A stretch of DNA of 64,000 bases from Virgibacillus profundi (GCF_002287375.1 NZ_NPOA01000002.1:124001-188000), one strand, 5' to 3'. Positions 8,132 to 17,268 are shown, numbered from the stretch's first letter. The notes: generated by a model not told the origin, from the sequence alone. Translations and numbers: made by a program.

Positions 8132-9394
8132 TTAACCTCCTGTACATGCCAGACCTTGGCTGTTTATATCGGCAATTCTCGCAGGACCTATTCCTTTTAT
8201 TTTATCCAGATCATCAACTGAATCATAGGGTCTCAGGTCAATCAGGTCCTGTGCTCTTTCCGGTCCGATGTGGATAATTTCCTGTACTTCCTCAAAAGAA
8301 GCTTCGTTAATATTTACGCAACTACCATTTGCAGCTTTATTTTCTGTTTCGGTTGTCTCACTTTTAGCTTCGTCTTTTTCCCTGGAGCTATTAGTTGAGC
8401 CAGTACTTTTTGGACTGATAGTGCCATCTTTATTTGTCAAAATATCATAGTCTTCACCATCTGTCTTTACAATAATCGTACCATGAACATCTGTCCCGTA
8501 TAAGTCTATCCCGGAATTTTGAATAAGAGAGATCACTTCCGAGTGAGGATGACCATAGCTATTATTAGCACCTGCACTGTAAATGGCGACAGCTGGATTT
8601 ACTGCTTTAATGAACGTAGGATCGCTCGACGTATTTGAACCATGGTGACCAAGCTGCAAAATATCTGCCTGTATATCAATGCCACTGCTCAGCATTTGTA
8701 ATTCGTCACTTTTTCCAGCATCCCCGGTAAACAAGAATTTCGTATTTCCATAAGTAAATTTCAGTGAAACAGATTCTTCATTTGATTTACCGGAAATACT
8801 ACTTGGGTAAAGTACATCGATATCCATTGGACCAATTTCAAATTCTTCGCCGGTTCTTGGTTCATGAAAGTCAGCCCCACTTGAAAGGATTGCTTCCATT
8901 GCATGCTGGAATGTTTGCGAAGAGCTTTCATTTCCGGATAACCAGACCTCACCTGTTTCATATGTATTGACTATTTCTGCCAACTGTCCAATATGATCAG
9001 CATCTGGATGGGATACAATAATCAAATCAATATAGGAAATGTCCTGATCCGCCATGTAATTGACGACTTTATTTCGCCTCCAGTCCCCGGTATCATACAA
9101 AATCGTATAGGAATTATCCTGGTCCTTGTACCTGAAAAGTGTTGCATCTGCTTGACCTGCATCAATATAGTGCACCTGTAGTTCGGATAAGGCGTCATTT
9201 TTTAATGTATCGGCGTTTTCCTTTGTGGGTGCTTTTTCTTCTGTCGTCTCTTTCTCTGTTGCTTCATTTTTGTCCACCGCAGCTGATTCTGGGTCTTCAT
9301 CAGTCCTTTGTGTTGTTGTGTCCTGACCGGATTCCTGCCCACAAGCAACAAGAGCGATAGCAAGCATCATCGTTAGTAGTAATTTCTTATACAC
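8132..9394 (-). CDS. MBL-fold (ComEC-like) hydrolase lipoprotein with C-terminal helix-hairpin-helix DNA-binding domain
   Basis: A 420-residue secreted lipoprotein. The signal peptide ends in a lipobox, LVAC, with Cys18 as the lipidated residue, followed by a low-complexity Glu/Thr/Lys linker to about residue 70. The central metallo-beta-lactamase fold resembles the hydrolase domain of the competence protein ComEC: HYIDAGQADATLF, SHPDADH near 128, TGDAG, and LGHHGSN with a later GHPH. The C-terminus (about 355-420) is a ComEA-like double helix-hairpin-helix (NINEASFEEVQEI, IGPERA and IKGIGPARIADI), which binds DNA without sequence preference. It is therefore predicted to act on DNA or another phosphate ester at the outer face of the membrane. 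It forms an operon with the DUF3006 gene. Confidence 0.88.
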   Translation of the reverse strand: MYKKLLLTMMLAIALVACGQESGQDTTTQRTDEDPESAAVDKNEATEKETTEEKAPTKENADTLKNDALSELQVHYIDAGQADATLFRYKDQDNSYTILYDTGDWRRNKVVNYMADQDISYIDLIIVSHPDADHIGQLAEIVNTYETGEVWLSGNESSSQTFQHAMEAILSSGADFHEPRTGEEFEIGPMDIDVLYPSSISGKSNEESVSLKFTYGNTKFLFTGDAGKSDELQMLSSGIDIQADILQLGHHGSNTSSDPTFIKAVNPAVAIYSAGANNSYGHPHSEVISLIQNSGIDLYGTDVHGTIIVKTDGEDYDILTNKDGTISPKSTGSTNSSREKDEAKSETTETENKAANGSCVNINEASFEEVQEIIHIGPERAQDLIDLRPYDSVDDLDKIKGIGPARIADINSQGLACTGG

Positions 9395-9666
9395 GTAATT
9401 TCCCCCAAAACTAATTTTACATCATTAATAGAGTATCAGAATTAGATTGGTAAAGATAGATGGGTTTGTGTGTAATACCGGATGGAAAATTATTTTTAAA
9501 AACATGTAATATTGTATTTTCCAATGGGTTTGGAGGCTGAAAATTAAGATTTTCCCTGGGGCAAAATTCAAATTTTCGTAGGTTTCCACTCTGTGTTTTA
9601 GGATTTTACTGATGTGCGTTATTTAATGGGCGCTGGCATAATGGGGAAAATGCTGGAGGGCTGCAT

Positions 9667-9969
9667 ATGCTAAAAAATATAATTGTCTACTTACAGGTGA
9701 TCGTATTGCTTTTCCCCCTGGGTGCAGAGTCCACTCAATATAAAGGTATGCTGGATCGCTTTGAACAGCATCAGGCTGTTATTCTTATAGAAGAATTGAA
9801 TAAAGAGTTGATTCTACCCCGGCATAAACTGCCATCCGGGAGTAAGGAAAATACATGGTTTACAATTGAAAAACAAGGTAAAGCTTTTGAGATTGTTTCT
9901 ATTGATTCTAAAAAAACTTTGAAAGAGGCTGAAGAGACAAAGGATTTAATGGAGAAAATTAGAAGATAG
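9667..9969 (+). CDS. DUF3006 family protein with N-terminal signal-like segment
   Basis: A 100-residue paralogue of the DUF3006 protein at 7868. Residues 27-100 repeat its plan (MLDRFEQHQAVILIEELNKEL, then WFTIEKQGKAFEIVSID). Unlike that copy it begins with a hydrophobic stretch (residues 4-20) that looks like a signal peptide or membrane anchor, so this version may act outside the membrane, where the nearby MBL-fold lipoprotein also acts. The start is supported by GGAGGG seven bases before the ATG. The function is unknown. Confidence 0.72.
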   Translation: MLKNIIVYLQVIVLLFPLGAESTQYKGMLDRFEQHQAVILIEELNKELILPRHKLPSGSKENTWFTIEKQGKAFEIVSIDSKKTLKEAEETKDLMEKIRR

Positions 9970-10039
9970 CATTAAAGTAATTGATATTTCTAAAAACTTT
10001 GTTCATACTGGAGATAGTATAGTACAAGGGGGAAAGGTG

Positions 10040-11059
10040 ATGGAATCGTTATTTCAAAAACATGTAGAGACTTTTACTTTTTATGATGGAGAAGGAAATA
10101 AAATAGAACGAAATACCGAAGTGCGTTTTGATCCACTTACAGGTGAATCCTCACGCCTTGTTTTTGATACGGCAATGACATTAACAGCTCCGGATTACAC
10201 CGAAGCTGCAGAGAAATCAGGCGGAGCGAATTGTCCATTTTGTCCAGAAAATGTTCATAAATTAACACCGGTTTTTCCGAATGAAATAGCTTCCGAGGGG
10301 CGTATATCACAAGGGGAATCGATTGTTTTTCCGAATCTATTTCCATACAGCAAGCATAACGGAGTAGTTGTTTTTTCCAAGGATCACTATGTTCGCTTAC
10401 AGGAATTTACAACGACGATGATAAAAGATGCATTCATCGCAGCGCAAACATATATTGAGCGCGTTGTAGCGACAGAGGAAAAGGATGATGTGTATGCATC
10501 AATCAACTGGAATTACCTGCCTTACTCAGGTGGAAGTATTCTTCATCCACATCTGCATGTGGTCGTATCTGAGTCTGCAACGAATTATCAAAGCCATTTT
10601 GAACGAAAAGCAAGAGCGTTTAAAGAAAATCACGGGCAGGACTATTTAACATACCTCCTGGAAATGGAGAAAGAGAATGAGGAACGCTGGATTGGCGAAA
10701 AAGGAAATGTAGCCTGGGTACATGCATTTGCACCAAAAAGCCATAATGATTTTCTGGCTGTTTTCCCGAAAGCCGTGTCTATTGATGACATAGGTGAACA
10801 GGATTGGACAGATTTTGCTGAAGGGCTGCAAGCTATATTTTCAACATTGACTGAACAGGGATTTGCCAGTTTTAACATGGTTTTTACCGTTTCAAATGAA
10901 GGTTCACCAGTACATGCACGGTTGATTCCAAGGCTTACACTGGGTGGGCTTGACACAAGTGATATAAATTTCTTTCAAGCACTACACCTGGAACCTCTTT
11001 CGTACAAGTCACCTGAGGATATAGCTGAAAAAGCGAGAGTACATTTTCTGAAAAAGTAA
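10040..11059 (+). CDS. GalT-like HIT-superfamily nucleotidyltransferase
   Basis: A 339-residue protein of the galactose-1-phosphate uridylyltransferase branch of the HIT superfamily. A CPFC zinc knuckle is near residue 64 and the nucleotide-binding HPHLH motif near residue 168; the central histidine would carry the nucleotide. A second metal-like region contains HARLIPR. It is not next to galK or galE, so a Leloir-pathway role is not supported by context and the true substrate is open (transfer of a nucleotide to a sugar phosphate, or its phosphorolysis). A GTG just before the ATG is possible, but the ATG has better spacing to AAGGGGGAAAG. It is monocistronic and convergent with ykvA. Confidence 0.8.
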   Translation: MESLFQKHVETFTFYDGEGNKIERNTEVRFDPLTGESSRLVFDTAMTLTAPDYTEAAEKSGGANCPFCPENVHKLTPVFPNEIASEGRISQGESIVFPNLFPYSKHNGVVVFSKDHYVRLQEFTTTMIKDAFIAAQTYIERVVATEEKDDVYASINWNYLPYSGGSILHPHLHVVVSESATNYQSHFERKARAFKENHGQDYLTYLLEMEKENEERWIGEKGNVAWVHAFAPKSHNDFLAVFPKAVSIDDIGEQDWTDFAEGLQAIFSTLTEQGFASFNMVFTVSNEGSPVHARLIPRLTLGGLDTSDINFFQALHLEPLSYKSPEDIAEKARVHFLKK

Positions 11060-11085
11060 AGCAGTCATAATTTATGACAAAGAGA

Positions 11086-11118
11086 AAACCCAACCGTTAG
11101 AGGGCGATTGGTTTTTCT
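11086..11118. terminator. Weak hairpin between convergent genes
   Basis: AACCCAACCG faces CGATTGGTT with a mismatch, followed by a T-rich run. It is a plausible but weak terminator for the GalT-like gene. Confidence 0.45.
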
Positions 11119-11153
11119 TTTTGGCATTCGCTAGTTTTTCCCAGTTCATATAA

Positions 11154-11585
11154 TCAGACCTTGAATTTATTGTCTATCTCATCCATATCATAATTTTTAC
11201 CGAAAAGTTTTTTCATTCGGGTATGTGCCTGGTATTTCATGGTGTCATCTATACTTGAAGTCACACTGTACAATGCACGGAAGATCACCGCGGCATCATC
11301 TGCAAAACCTACTGCAGGAAGGGCGTCTGGTATTAGATCAATTGGCAGAATCAAATAGCCAAGCGCACCGGCAATCGTCAGTTTAGCTGTTTTTGGAGTT
11401 TCCGGACTTTTAAAAGCATAAAATAATAGCAAGCTGTAATAGGAAACTTGAATGCCAATCTTCTTTGCATATTTTAATAGTTTTGCCATATATTTTTTCT
11501 CGGAAAATTGCTTTTTATTTTCTTTGATTGCTTGATCGGGGTTAAAATTTTCCAGTTCAATTTCATGCTGTTTTTCTTTTCTCAT
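11154..11585 (-). CDS. YkvA family (DUF1232) membrane protein
   Basis: A 143-residue protein of the YkvA/DUF1232 family, function unknown. The diagnostic core at about residues 77-100 is GYLILPIDLIPDALPAVGFADD, a hydrophobic hairpin with a conserved Pro-Ile-Asp-Leu-Ile-Pro-Asp signature. The N-terminal half is charged and helical. AAGGTGG precedes the ATG at a suitable distance. It is a single gene and context gives no further hint. Confidence 0.85.
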   Translation of the reverse strand: MRKEKQHEIELENFNPDQAIKENKKQFSEKKYMAKLLKYAKKIGIQVSYYSLLLFYAFKSPETPKTAKLTIAGALGYLILPIDLIPDALPAVGFADDAAVIFRALYSVTSSIDDTMKYQAHTRMKKLFGKNYDMDEIDNKFKV

Positions 11586-11800
11586 TTTCTATATCCACCT
11601 TATAATTGATTAATTATAATTATAGTTGATTTAAGGGAGCCGTACAATTAAAAACCAATCGCCGCTTATAGTAACAGGTTTACTTCAAGTGTGCAAACAA
11701 GCCATTAAACTGACAGGTTTGTGGAAGAATAAATAAAAAGAGGCAGGGGTTTAATGGTTTATCAAAGTAATATTATTAACAAAATACTGGAGAGTGTAAA

Positions 11801-12262
11801 ATGGATACGACACCAAAACATATAATTGCAGTTTCTGCTAATGTTACGAACGAGAATGGAGAAACTCTAATAGTCAAGACACACTGGCGGTCAGATACTT
11901 GGGAAGCTCCAGGAGGACAGGTGGAAGAAGGAGAACCTCTTGATAAAGCTGTATGTAGAGAAATATTAGAGGAAACTGGAATAGTTATCTCACCTATTGG
12001 TATAACAGGATTGTATTACAATGCCACAAAACATCTATTATCCGTGGTGTTTAAGGCGAACTATGTTAGCGGAGACATAAAAGTTCAACCAGAAGAAATT
12101 AAAGAGGCTAAATTCATTAAACTTACCGAGGATAATATAGATAATTATATAACTCGCCCGCATATGAAGTCTCGCACAATTGATTGTATGAAAGCTAATA
12201 ATTTCATCCCTTATGAAACCTGGGAGGTAAATCCTTATAATTTAATAGGTAGATTATTTTAA
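11801..12262 (+). CDS. Nudix hydrolase
   Basis: A 153-residue Nudix enzyme, which cleaves nucleoside diphosphates linked to another group with the help of Mg2+ or Mn2+. The Nudix box is complete at about residues 38-60: G, five residues, E, seven residues, REILEETGI. The strand before it (WEAPGGQVEEG) is typical. The substrate (oxidised nucleotide, ADP-ribose, cofactor) cannot be read from the sequence. The gene stands alone, with a weak ribosome site (GGAG, 11 bases before the ATG) and a terminator behind it. Confidence 0.88.
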   Translation: MDTTPKHIIAVSANVTNENGETLIVKTHWRSDTWEAPGGQVEEGEPLDKAVCREILEETGIVISPIGITGLYYNATKHLLSVVFKANYVSGDIKVQPEEIKEAKFIKLTEDNIDNYITRPHMKSRTIDCMKANNFIPYETWEVNPYNLIGRLF

Positions 12263-12288
12263 TTCAACTATCGGATGCAAAAGTTAAC

Positions 12289-12320
12289 AAGGCGATCATT
12301 TAAACGGTCGTCTTTTTTTC
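12289..12320 (+). terminator. Terminator of the Nudix gene
   Basis: AAGGCGATC pairs with GGTCGTCTT (G-U pairs included) and is followed by seven T. Confidence 0.75.
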
Positions 12321-12578
12321 TGGATATATATGTTGAAATAGACGCACAATGGACTGAAAGACCTTGTATATCAAGGCTTGTATCCTTAGCGTGCGAAATG
12401 TCAAAATGCTGTTAATACCCCAATATCAGCGCTAATTTGGCAGAGGCTCACGTGGTTTTTCTGAATGAGATAATCAAGGGTATACGAACATTTAAAACTA
12501 TCTGCTCCTCAAAAAAGGAATTTTGCAAGTTTTTGTAGAAATAAATAAGGTAACAACAAAAATAGGAGGCTTACTTTC
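12321..12578. other. Non-coding region before the aldo/keto reductase gene
   Basis: Together with the terminator this makes about 316 bases without a gene. No conserved motif was recognised apart from the ribosome site AGGAGG at 12564-12569. Confidence 0.5.
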
Positions 12579-13571
12579 ATGGGATACATACCAAATGAGA
12601 AAAGATATAATTCAATTACTTATAACCGATGTGGGAATTCAGGTATTAAACTACCTGCCATTTCACTTGGTTTATGGAATAACTTTGGCGCGGAAGATGT
12701 GTTTGAAAATCAGCGTAAGATGGTTCGAAGGGCTTTTGATTTGGGAATTACGCATTTCGATCTTGCTAATAATTATGGGCCACCTCCAGGGTCGGCAGAG
12801 GAAAACCTTGGCAGGATTTTGAAAAAGGATTTTGCTTTCTATCGTGATGAAATGATTATTTCCACCAAAGCAGGATTTGATATGTGGGATGGGCCATATG
12901 GTAATTGGGGTTCAAAAAAACATTTGGTGTCAAGTCTTGATCAAAGTCTTAAACGAATGAATTTGGATTATGTGGATATTTTTTATCATCATCGCCCAGA
13001 TCCGGAAACACCTTTGGAAGAAACGATGGGAGCACTTGATCATCTTGTCCGTCAAGGAAAAGCGCTTTATGTTGGGCTTTCTAATTATAGAGAAAAGGAT
13101 ACGAAAAAGGCAATTGATATTTTGAAGCAACAGGGAACGCCATTTATTATTCACCAGGCAGCCTATTCCATGCTTAATAGATGGATAGAAGAGGATTTAA
13201 CCGACTTATTGGAAAAAGAGGAGGCGGGATGTATCGCATATGTACCGCTTGCACAAGGGTTATTAACCAATAAATATCTTGACGGGATTCCAAGTGACTC
13301 TAGGGTGGCGAAGCAATACATTCAATCATTAAATGAGAAAGATATATCACCTGAAGTTATCGGAAAGGTTCAGAAGCTCAATAAAATAGCTAATGAGCGT
13401 GGTCAGTCGCTTGCACAAATGGCGCTTGTATGGGTCTTGCGGAAAAAGTCTGTTGTTTCTGTATTAATTGGAGCAAGTAAAGTGGGGCAAATAGAAGAGA
13501 ATGTAGAGGCATTAAAAAACACAAATTTTAGCGAAGAAGAATTACAACAGATCGAGAAAATTTTAAAATAA
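12579..13571 (+). CDS. Aldo/keto reductase, YghZ-type
   Basis: A 330-residue NADPH-dependent aldo/keto reductase of the YghZ (AKR14) type, related to enzymes that reduce L-glyceraldehyde 3-phosphate and methylglyoxal. The N-terminal Y-x-R-x-G-x-S-G-x-K-L-P opening, HFDLANNYGPPPG (catalytic Asp and Tyr), STKAG (Lys) and YHHRPD (His) give the full catalytic tetrad. The cofactor-binding end contains LIGASKVGQIEENV. The ATG follows AGGAGG by nine bases. It stands alone in a gene-poor stretch; a detoxification role is likely but not proven. Confidence 0.9.
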   Translation: MGYIPNEKRYNSITYNRCGNSGIKLPAISLGLWNNFGAEDVFENQRKMVRRAFDLGITHFDLANNYGPPPGSAEENLGRILKKDFAFYRDEMIISTKAGFDMWDGPYGNWGSKKHLVSSLDQSLKRMNLDYVDIFYHHRPDPETPLEETMGALDHLVRQGKALYVGLSNYREKDTKKAIDILKQQGTPFIIHQAAYSMLNRWIEEDLTDLLEKEEAGCIAYVPLAQGLLTNKYLDGIPSDSRVAKQYIQSLNEKDISPEVIGKVQKLNKIANERGQSLAQMALVWVLRKKSVVSVLIGASKVGQIEENVEALKNTNFSEEELQQIEKILK

Positions 13572-14397
13572 AGCAGTAAAAACAGGATGAAATTTAAACT
13601 ATTGAAACTATTAAAACGATAAACAATAATGTTAGTATAGGGTTGTGTCAGGAAAGTGCGAATTTACATGGTTAGGCTTTAATAAGTATCGATGAGCGAT
13701 ATGAAATGCTAACTGAAAGTAATAACCTTAATTTTATGTTAATAAAAAGGACAAATCACGTATTAGAATATCAGGAAACAAAGGACAAACTATATTAAAG
13801 GATATTTTATTTTATCCACCTCCTATTTTCTTAAAGTACCCTTATAAAAAATGTTATTCATTTTCCAGTTTAAATTCTTATTGCATTAACTGGTGTAGGA
13901 GTTAAACAAGGCGACCATTAAATAAATTATTTTTAATTTTTGGTAAATCAATTGGAATATTATTGAAATACCGATTAACATCAAGGTTACTTTGTGAGAA
14001 AACAAGCAGTCTATAAAAAATAAAGTTAATAAAAAACTAGTTTTTCCTTCATTGATTATTGATGCTTTGAAACTATAAAACCTCAAAAGTTTGTGAATTA
14101 ATGAACTTAAACAAATTGGTACTTTAACGAAAGAAGGAGTTGTCGTTTCGGCAATTCCTATCAATTATTGTGAATCATTGATAATACAAAACAAGAATCC
14201 ATTGATCCAGGGAAAGATGAAAAGGTCGAGGAACTGATTAAAATACTTAATATTAATTAATAAACAAACGAGCGCAAAAATTTTTCAGGGATAAACTTTG
14301 AAAACAATTTATTCCTGAATAGGGCGCGATTGTGAAAAAGACGCCTCTTTTCTTATTCAACTACCACCATTTAATAAAAGAAGAAATAATAAAAAGC
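13572..14397. other. Gene-poor, probably decayed region
   Basis: Over 800 AT-rich bases with no credible intact gene. Short open pieces occur on the plus strand: one encodes INELKQIGTLTKEGVVVSA near 14100, and another ends in DEKVEELIKILNIN just before a TAA at 14258. They lie in different frames and look like remains of a small gene. A hairpin at about 14288-14325 (TCAGGGATAAA facing TTTATTCCTGA) is also present. Confidence 0.45.
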
Positions 14398-14430
14398 AGG
14401 CTTAGAGAAAAAACCATCTAAGCCTTTTTA
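14398..14430 (+). terminator. Strong terminator-like hairpin without an intact upstream gene
   Basis: A 9-bp stem, AGGCTTAGA with TCTAAGCCT, and five T. No intact gene on the plus strand leads into it, which supports the idea that a gene upstream has decayed. Confidence 0.7.
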
Positions 14431-14520
14431 ATATGAATTACAGTGTGAATTATCGTTTTGCACCTCACAAGTAAACCCGTTATGCTTATAGACGATTGGT
14501 TTTTATTAGGTATCGATTAC

Positions 14521-15039
14521 CTAAACCCTTTTATCACTTGCACCTACAATTTCCTTTACCTCTTCTGCTTCCCAGCCTTTACAAACATCCACCCATTTTT
14601 TTGCGTATGAATACTCAAACAACTCATCACAGGTCAGTTCAATTGCTGAGTTGGTGCTTCCACATGCCGGGAACAGACTTTCAAAGCGCTTCATGGAAAT
14701 ATCAAGATAGACATCCAGGTCATTTGCCAATCCAAATGGACAGACGCCACCGATAGCATGTCCTGTTTGTTCCAGTACTTCGTCAGGTGAGAGCATACGT
14801 GCTTTGAAGTTAAACTGATGACGGAATTTTTTGTTGTCAATTTTAGTGTCACCTGCAGTAACAACCAGGATAGCTTTATCTGATGCTCCTCTGAATGATA
14901 AAGTTTTTGCGATACGGGCAGGAACAACTCCAATTGTATCTGCCGCCTGTTGAACCGTAGCACTCGATGAATCAAATTCCATAACATCTTTATCGCGGTT
15001 CCACTGCTTGAAATGTGATTTAACTTTTTCCAATGACAT
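14521..15039 (-). CDS. YbaK/EbsC family aminoacyl-tRNA deacylase
   Basis: A 172-residue protein of the YbaK/ProX editing family, which removes wrongly attached amino acids from tRNA (typically Cys or Ala from tRNA-Pro) in the cytoplasm. Recognisable features are the N-terminal FDSSSATVQQAADTIGV, TLSFRGA, the lysine-containing DTKIDNKKFR segment, the loop GHAIGGVCPFGL (glycine-rich substrate pocket) and the C-terminal CGSTNSAIELTCDEL. AGAGGA precedes the ATG. The gene stands alone. The exact tRNA specificity is not determined. Confidence 0.88.
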   Translation of the reverse strand: MSLEKVKSHFKQWNRDKDVMEFDSSSATVQQAADTIGVVPARIAKTLSFRGASDKAILVVTAGDTKIDNKKFRHQFNFKARMLSPDEVLEQTGHAIGGVCPFGLANDLDVYLDISMKRFESLFPACGSTNSAIELTCDELFEYSYAKKWVDVCKGWEAEEVKEIVGASDKRV

Positions 15040-15285
15040 TTACATTCATCCTCTGGGTCTAATATTATGTAATATAATACCATTCTTTAATGCGCTAAAG
15101 CAAAAGGTGTGATTGATAATGTTGTGGAAGTGTGTGGATGTTCGCGGGGCATGCTTAGTAATCAATGGCTGAACCTTATTATAGAGTAATAGGCTCAGGC
15201 TCGTTAAAATGATAGATTAATTCCAGCTATCAGCAGATGATTAGGGTAGGATCCAAATTAAATAGTTAAATTCGAAACCTATAAT

Positions 15286-15328
15286 AAAAATCCCTCTCCG
15301 TAGTTAGTTAAAAACAGGAAAGGGGATT
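15286..15328 (-). terminator. Probable terminator of the yqjF-like gene
   Basis: Read on the minus strand, AATCCCCTTTCC faces GGAGAGGGATT with a mismatch and runs into TTTTTATT. Confidence 0.5.
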
Positions 15329-16097
15329 AGAGGTTTTCAGGAGGAAGTCTTTTATCATCATCTTTTACTTTCTTTATCATCCAAAACAATGCTCTTTTTG
15401 ATCTTGCATAATGCAAAATAGGTTTTGTATCGAGAACATTTTCGGGTAAAAATGGGGTCATTGCCTGTGTTTCCAATTTTGCTTTTGCTTCTTGAATTTC
15501 CCACCTTCTATGATGAATATCACCCCTAAATAAAGAACCACTTCGATATGTATAAAGAAAATAACGTTCCATTAACCAATGATTAAGACTGTCTTTTTCC
15601 GGATAGAAGGGAGCCCCGATTGGCTGATAGCTGCCTTTAAAAGCTACTGATTCGTTCCCTTTTCGAGTAGATGAAAAGTAAAAGCTGCTGTCTTCCTTTT
15701 TCATTTCCATTCTCGCATAAAAATATGGCAATGTAGCCATCCTCGCACCTATAACTACATGCAATTTACTGGCATCCAGGCTAAAAAAGTAAATACCTGA
15801 AATTCCATTGTGTTTAACGTAAGTTCGTACATTTAATTCCAAAAAAGAACCAAGGTACGGAAGCTGCGGCATTTTTCGAAGTCGCATTGCACTTACCTTA
15901 AATGGAATGATGGTAATCCAGGCATCCCCATCATATGTATCCAACTTTAGCCCAGGAGGAAGACGGGCCTCCATTATTTCAGGTGAGACAGGCCAATGCA
16001 TAAATAATAAATGATCCCATTTCTGCATCATGATCCAAGGTCCTTTAGGAAGCGGGTATTCGCGGTGTTCTATGCTCTTTAATATCTTTTTATACAC
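15327..16097 (-). CDS. yqjF: DUF2071 family protein (YqjF-like)
   Basis: A 256-residue protein of the DUF2071/YqjF family, function unknown. Typical segments are WDHLLFMHWPVSPEIMEARLPPGLKLDTYDG split over residues 25-60, the central GSFLELNVRTYV and GIYFFSLDAS, and the late ERYFLYTYRSGSL. An ATG 51 bases further upstream is in frame, but the GTG at 16097 sits eight bases behind GGGAG, so it is preferred. No membrane helix or signal peptide is visible. The family is common in Bacillus; no partner gene is nearby. Confidence 0.82.
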   Translation of the reverse strand: MYKKILKSIEHREYPLPKGPWIMMQKWDHLLFMHWPVSPEIMEARLPPGLKLDTYDGDAWITIIPFKVSAMRLRKMPQLPYLGSFLELNVRTYVKHNGISGIYFFSLDASKLHVVIGARMATLPYFYARMEMKKEDSSFYFSSTRKGNESVAFKGSYQPIGAPFYPEKDSLNHWLMERYFLYTYRSGSLFRGDIHHRRWEIQEAKAKLETQAMTPFLPENVLDTKPILHYARSKRALFWMIKKVKDDDKRLPPENL

Positions 16098-16264
16098 ATT
16101 TTCACTCCCACAGAACTTTTGTATTCGTAATTTTATTATGAACAGCATAATTTAGTTTATTCGAAAAAAGTTTTAGGATTAACTAAAACATTTATGAATT
16201 ATTTATGATAATCGGGACAAAATAGCCTTGTGATACTTTTACCATTAAAAAAGGAGGGTCAGTC

Positions 16265-16480
16265 ATGAATGATAACAATAACAACAATAACCGCAACAAC
16301 CGTAGGAACAAGAATGATAATAATCAAAATCAGGATGTAAATAATGTTGAGTTCGCCAATGAAAATGAATTTAACGATATAGATTTTGATAACAATGATA
16401 ATAACAATGAAAATAACAACAACCGCAATAACAACAGAAATAATAACAGAAACGATAATGACAATAACAATCGTAGGTAA
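16265..16480 (+). CDS. Asparagine-rich low-complexity mini-protein
   Basis: A 71-residue protein, about 55% asparagine (39 of 71), the rest mostly Asp, Arg and Glu with only a short less biased middle (VNNVEFANENEFNDIDFD). It has no hydrophobic core and must be intrinsically disordered. It looks like a real gene: AAAGGAGGG lies eight bases before the ATG and a perfect 14-bp terminator follows its stop. Codons alternate between AAT and AAC, so it is not a simple microsatellite. The function is unknown; I recognise no family. Confidence 0.75.
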   Translation: MNDNNNNNNRNNRRNKNDNNQNQDVNNVEFANENEFNDIDFDNNDNNNENNNNRNNNRNNNRNDNDNNNRR

Positions 16481-16490
16481 CTAAAGTAAA

Positions 16491-16526
16491 GAAAACCTGT
16501 ATCCGTGGATTTGGATACAGGTTTTC
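16491..16526. terminator. Bidirectional terminator
   Basis: A perfect 14-bp stem, GAAAACCTGTATCC with GGATACAGGTTTTC, has A and T runs on both sides. It lies between the convergent Asn-rich gene and gntR. Confidence 0.92.
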
Positions 16527-16533
16527 TATTATA

Positions 16534-17208
16534 CTAAAAAATACTGTCTAAATCTTTATATTCTGTTTGAACATCCAAACTCTTAATGGCATTATTAAAA
16601 TGTTTGGATAAATAATTCTCTACATCTTTGTTCTTTTTTTGTTTTAATAATTGGATGATCTCGAGATGTTCTTTATATCCATAGGCTTGTGGTGCGTTTA
16701 CTTCAAAAAATACATCAAAGAGAATTAAATAAACGGATGTTCGGCTGATGAGTTTATCAACAAATTCAATTAAAAATCTATTTCCACATTTTTTGGTAAT
16801 AGCCATGTGGAAGTTTTGGTTTGCCTCAAGGTACTTTATAACATCTTTTTTATGTAAAGCTTCATTCTCCTCTTTTATAAAACCTTCCATCTGTATAAAA
16901 TCCTCTTTTTGTAAGTTATTGATCGACATTCCAACAGCCATAATTTCTAATTCCTTTCTTAAATGATAAGCTTGTAAAATTTCATCAATACTCGGATTAA
17001 TTACAAATGCTCCTCGATTTGGAATGATTTCAATTAATCCATCGGAATCCAGCATGTCAATGGCATTTCTTATAGGAGTACGACTTACATTGAGATTCCT
17101 GGAAATAGTATGTTCCACTAATTGTTTACCTGGGGGTAGCTTTCTCGTTAATATTGCTTCTTTAATCTTATTGTAGACAAATTGTTTAATTGATTGATTT
17201 TCTTTCAC
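16534..17208 (-). CDS. GntR family regulator, FadR/FCD subfamily
   Basis: A 224-residue DNA-binding regulator. The N-terminal winged helix (about residues 8-72) carries the GntR signature LPPGKQLVEHTISRNLNVSRTPIR. The C-terminal FCD ligand domain (about 78-210) keeps metal-binding-type residues, including NQNFHMAI and KEHLEII. It is divergent from an amino-acid importer and lysine-dehydrogenase-like gene set, so it most likely controls that set in response to the imported compound or a breakdown product. A palindrome matching the FadR-type half-site pattern lies in the shared upstream region at 17307. The ligand is unknown. Confidence 0.9.
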   Translation of the reverse strand: MKENQSIKQFVYNKIKEAILTRKLPPGKQLVEHTISRNLNVSRTPIRNAIDMLDSDGLIEIIPNRGAFVINPSIDEILQAYHLRKELEIMAVGMSINNLQKEDFIQMEGFIKEENEALHKKDVIKYLEANQNFHMAITKKCGNRFLIEFVDKLISRTSVYLILFDVFFEVNAPQAYGYKEHLEIIQLLKQKKNKDVENYLSKHFNNAIKSLDVQTEYKDLDSIF

Positions 17209-17268
17209 TTTAATAAACCTCCCATATGTATAATACTAAATTCAACTTTTTAAATTATTGATAATATA

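Noticed and set aside
10040-11059. Leloir-pathway galT
   Set aside because: The motifs fit the superfamily, but galK, galE and a sugar transporter are absent, so the gene symbol is withheld.
13886-14164. 92-residue open frame on the minus strand
   Set aside because: AT-driven hydrophobic translation without a ribosome site, inside a decayed region.
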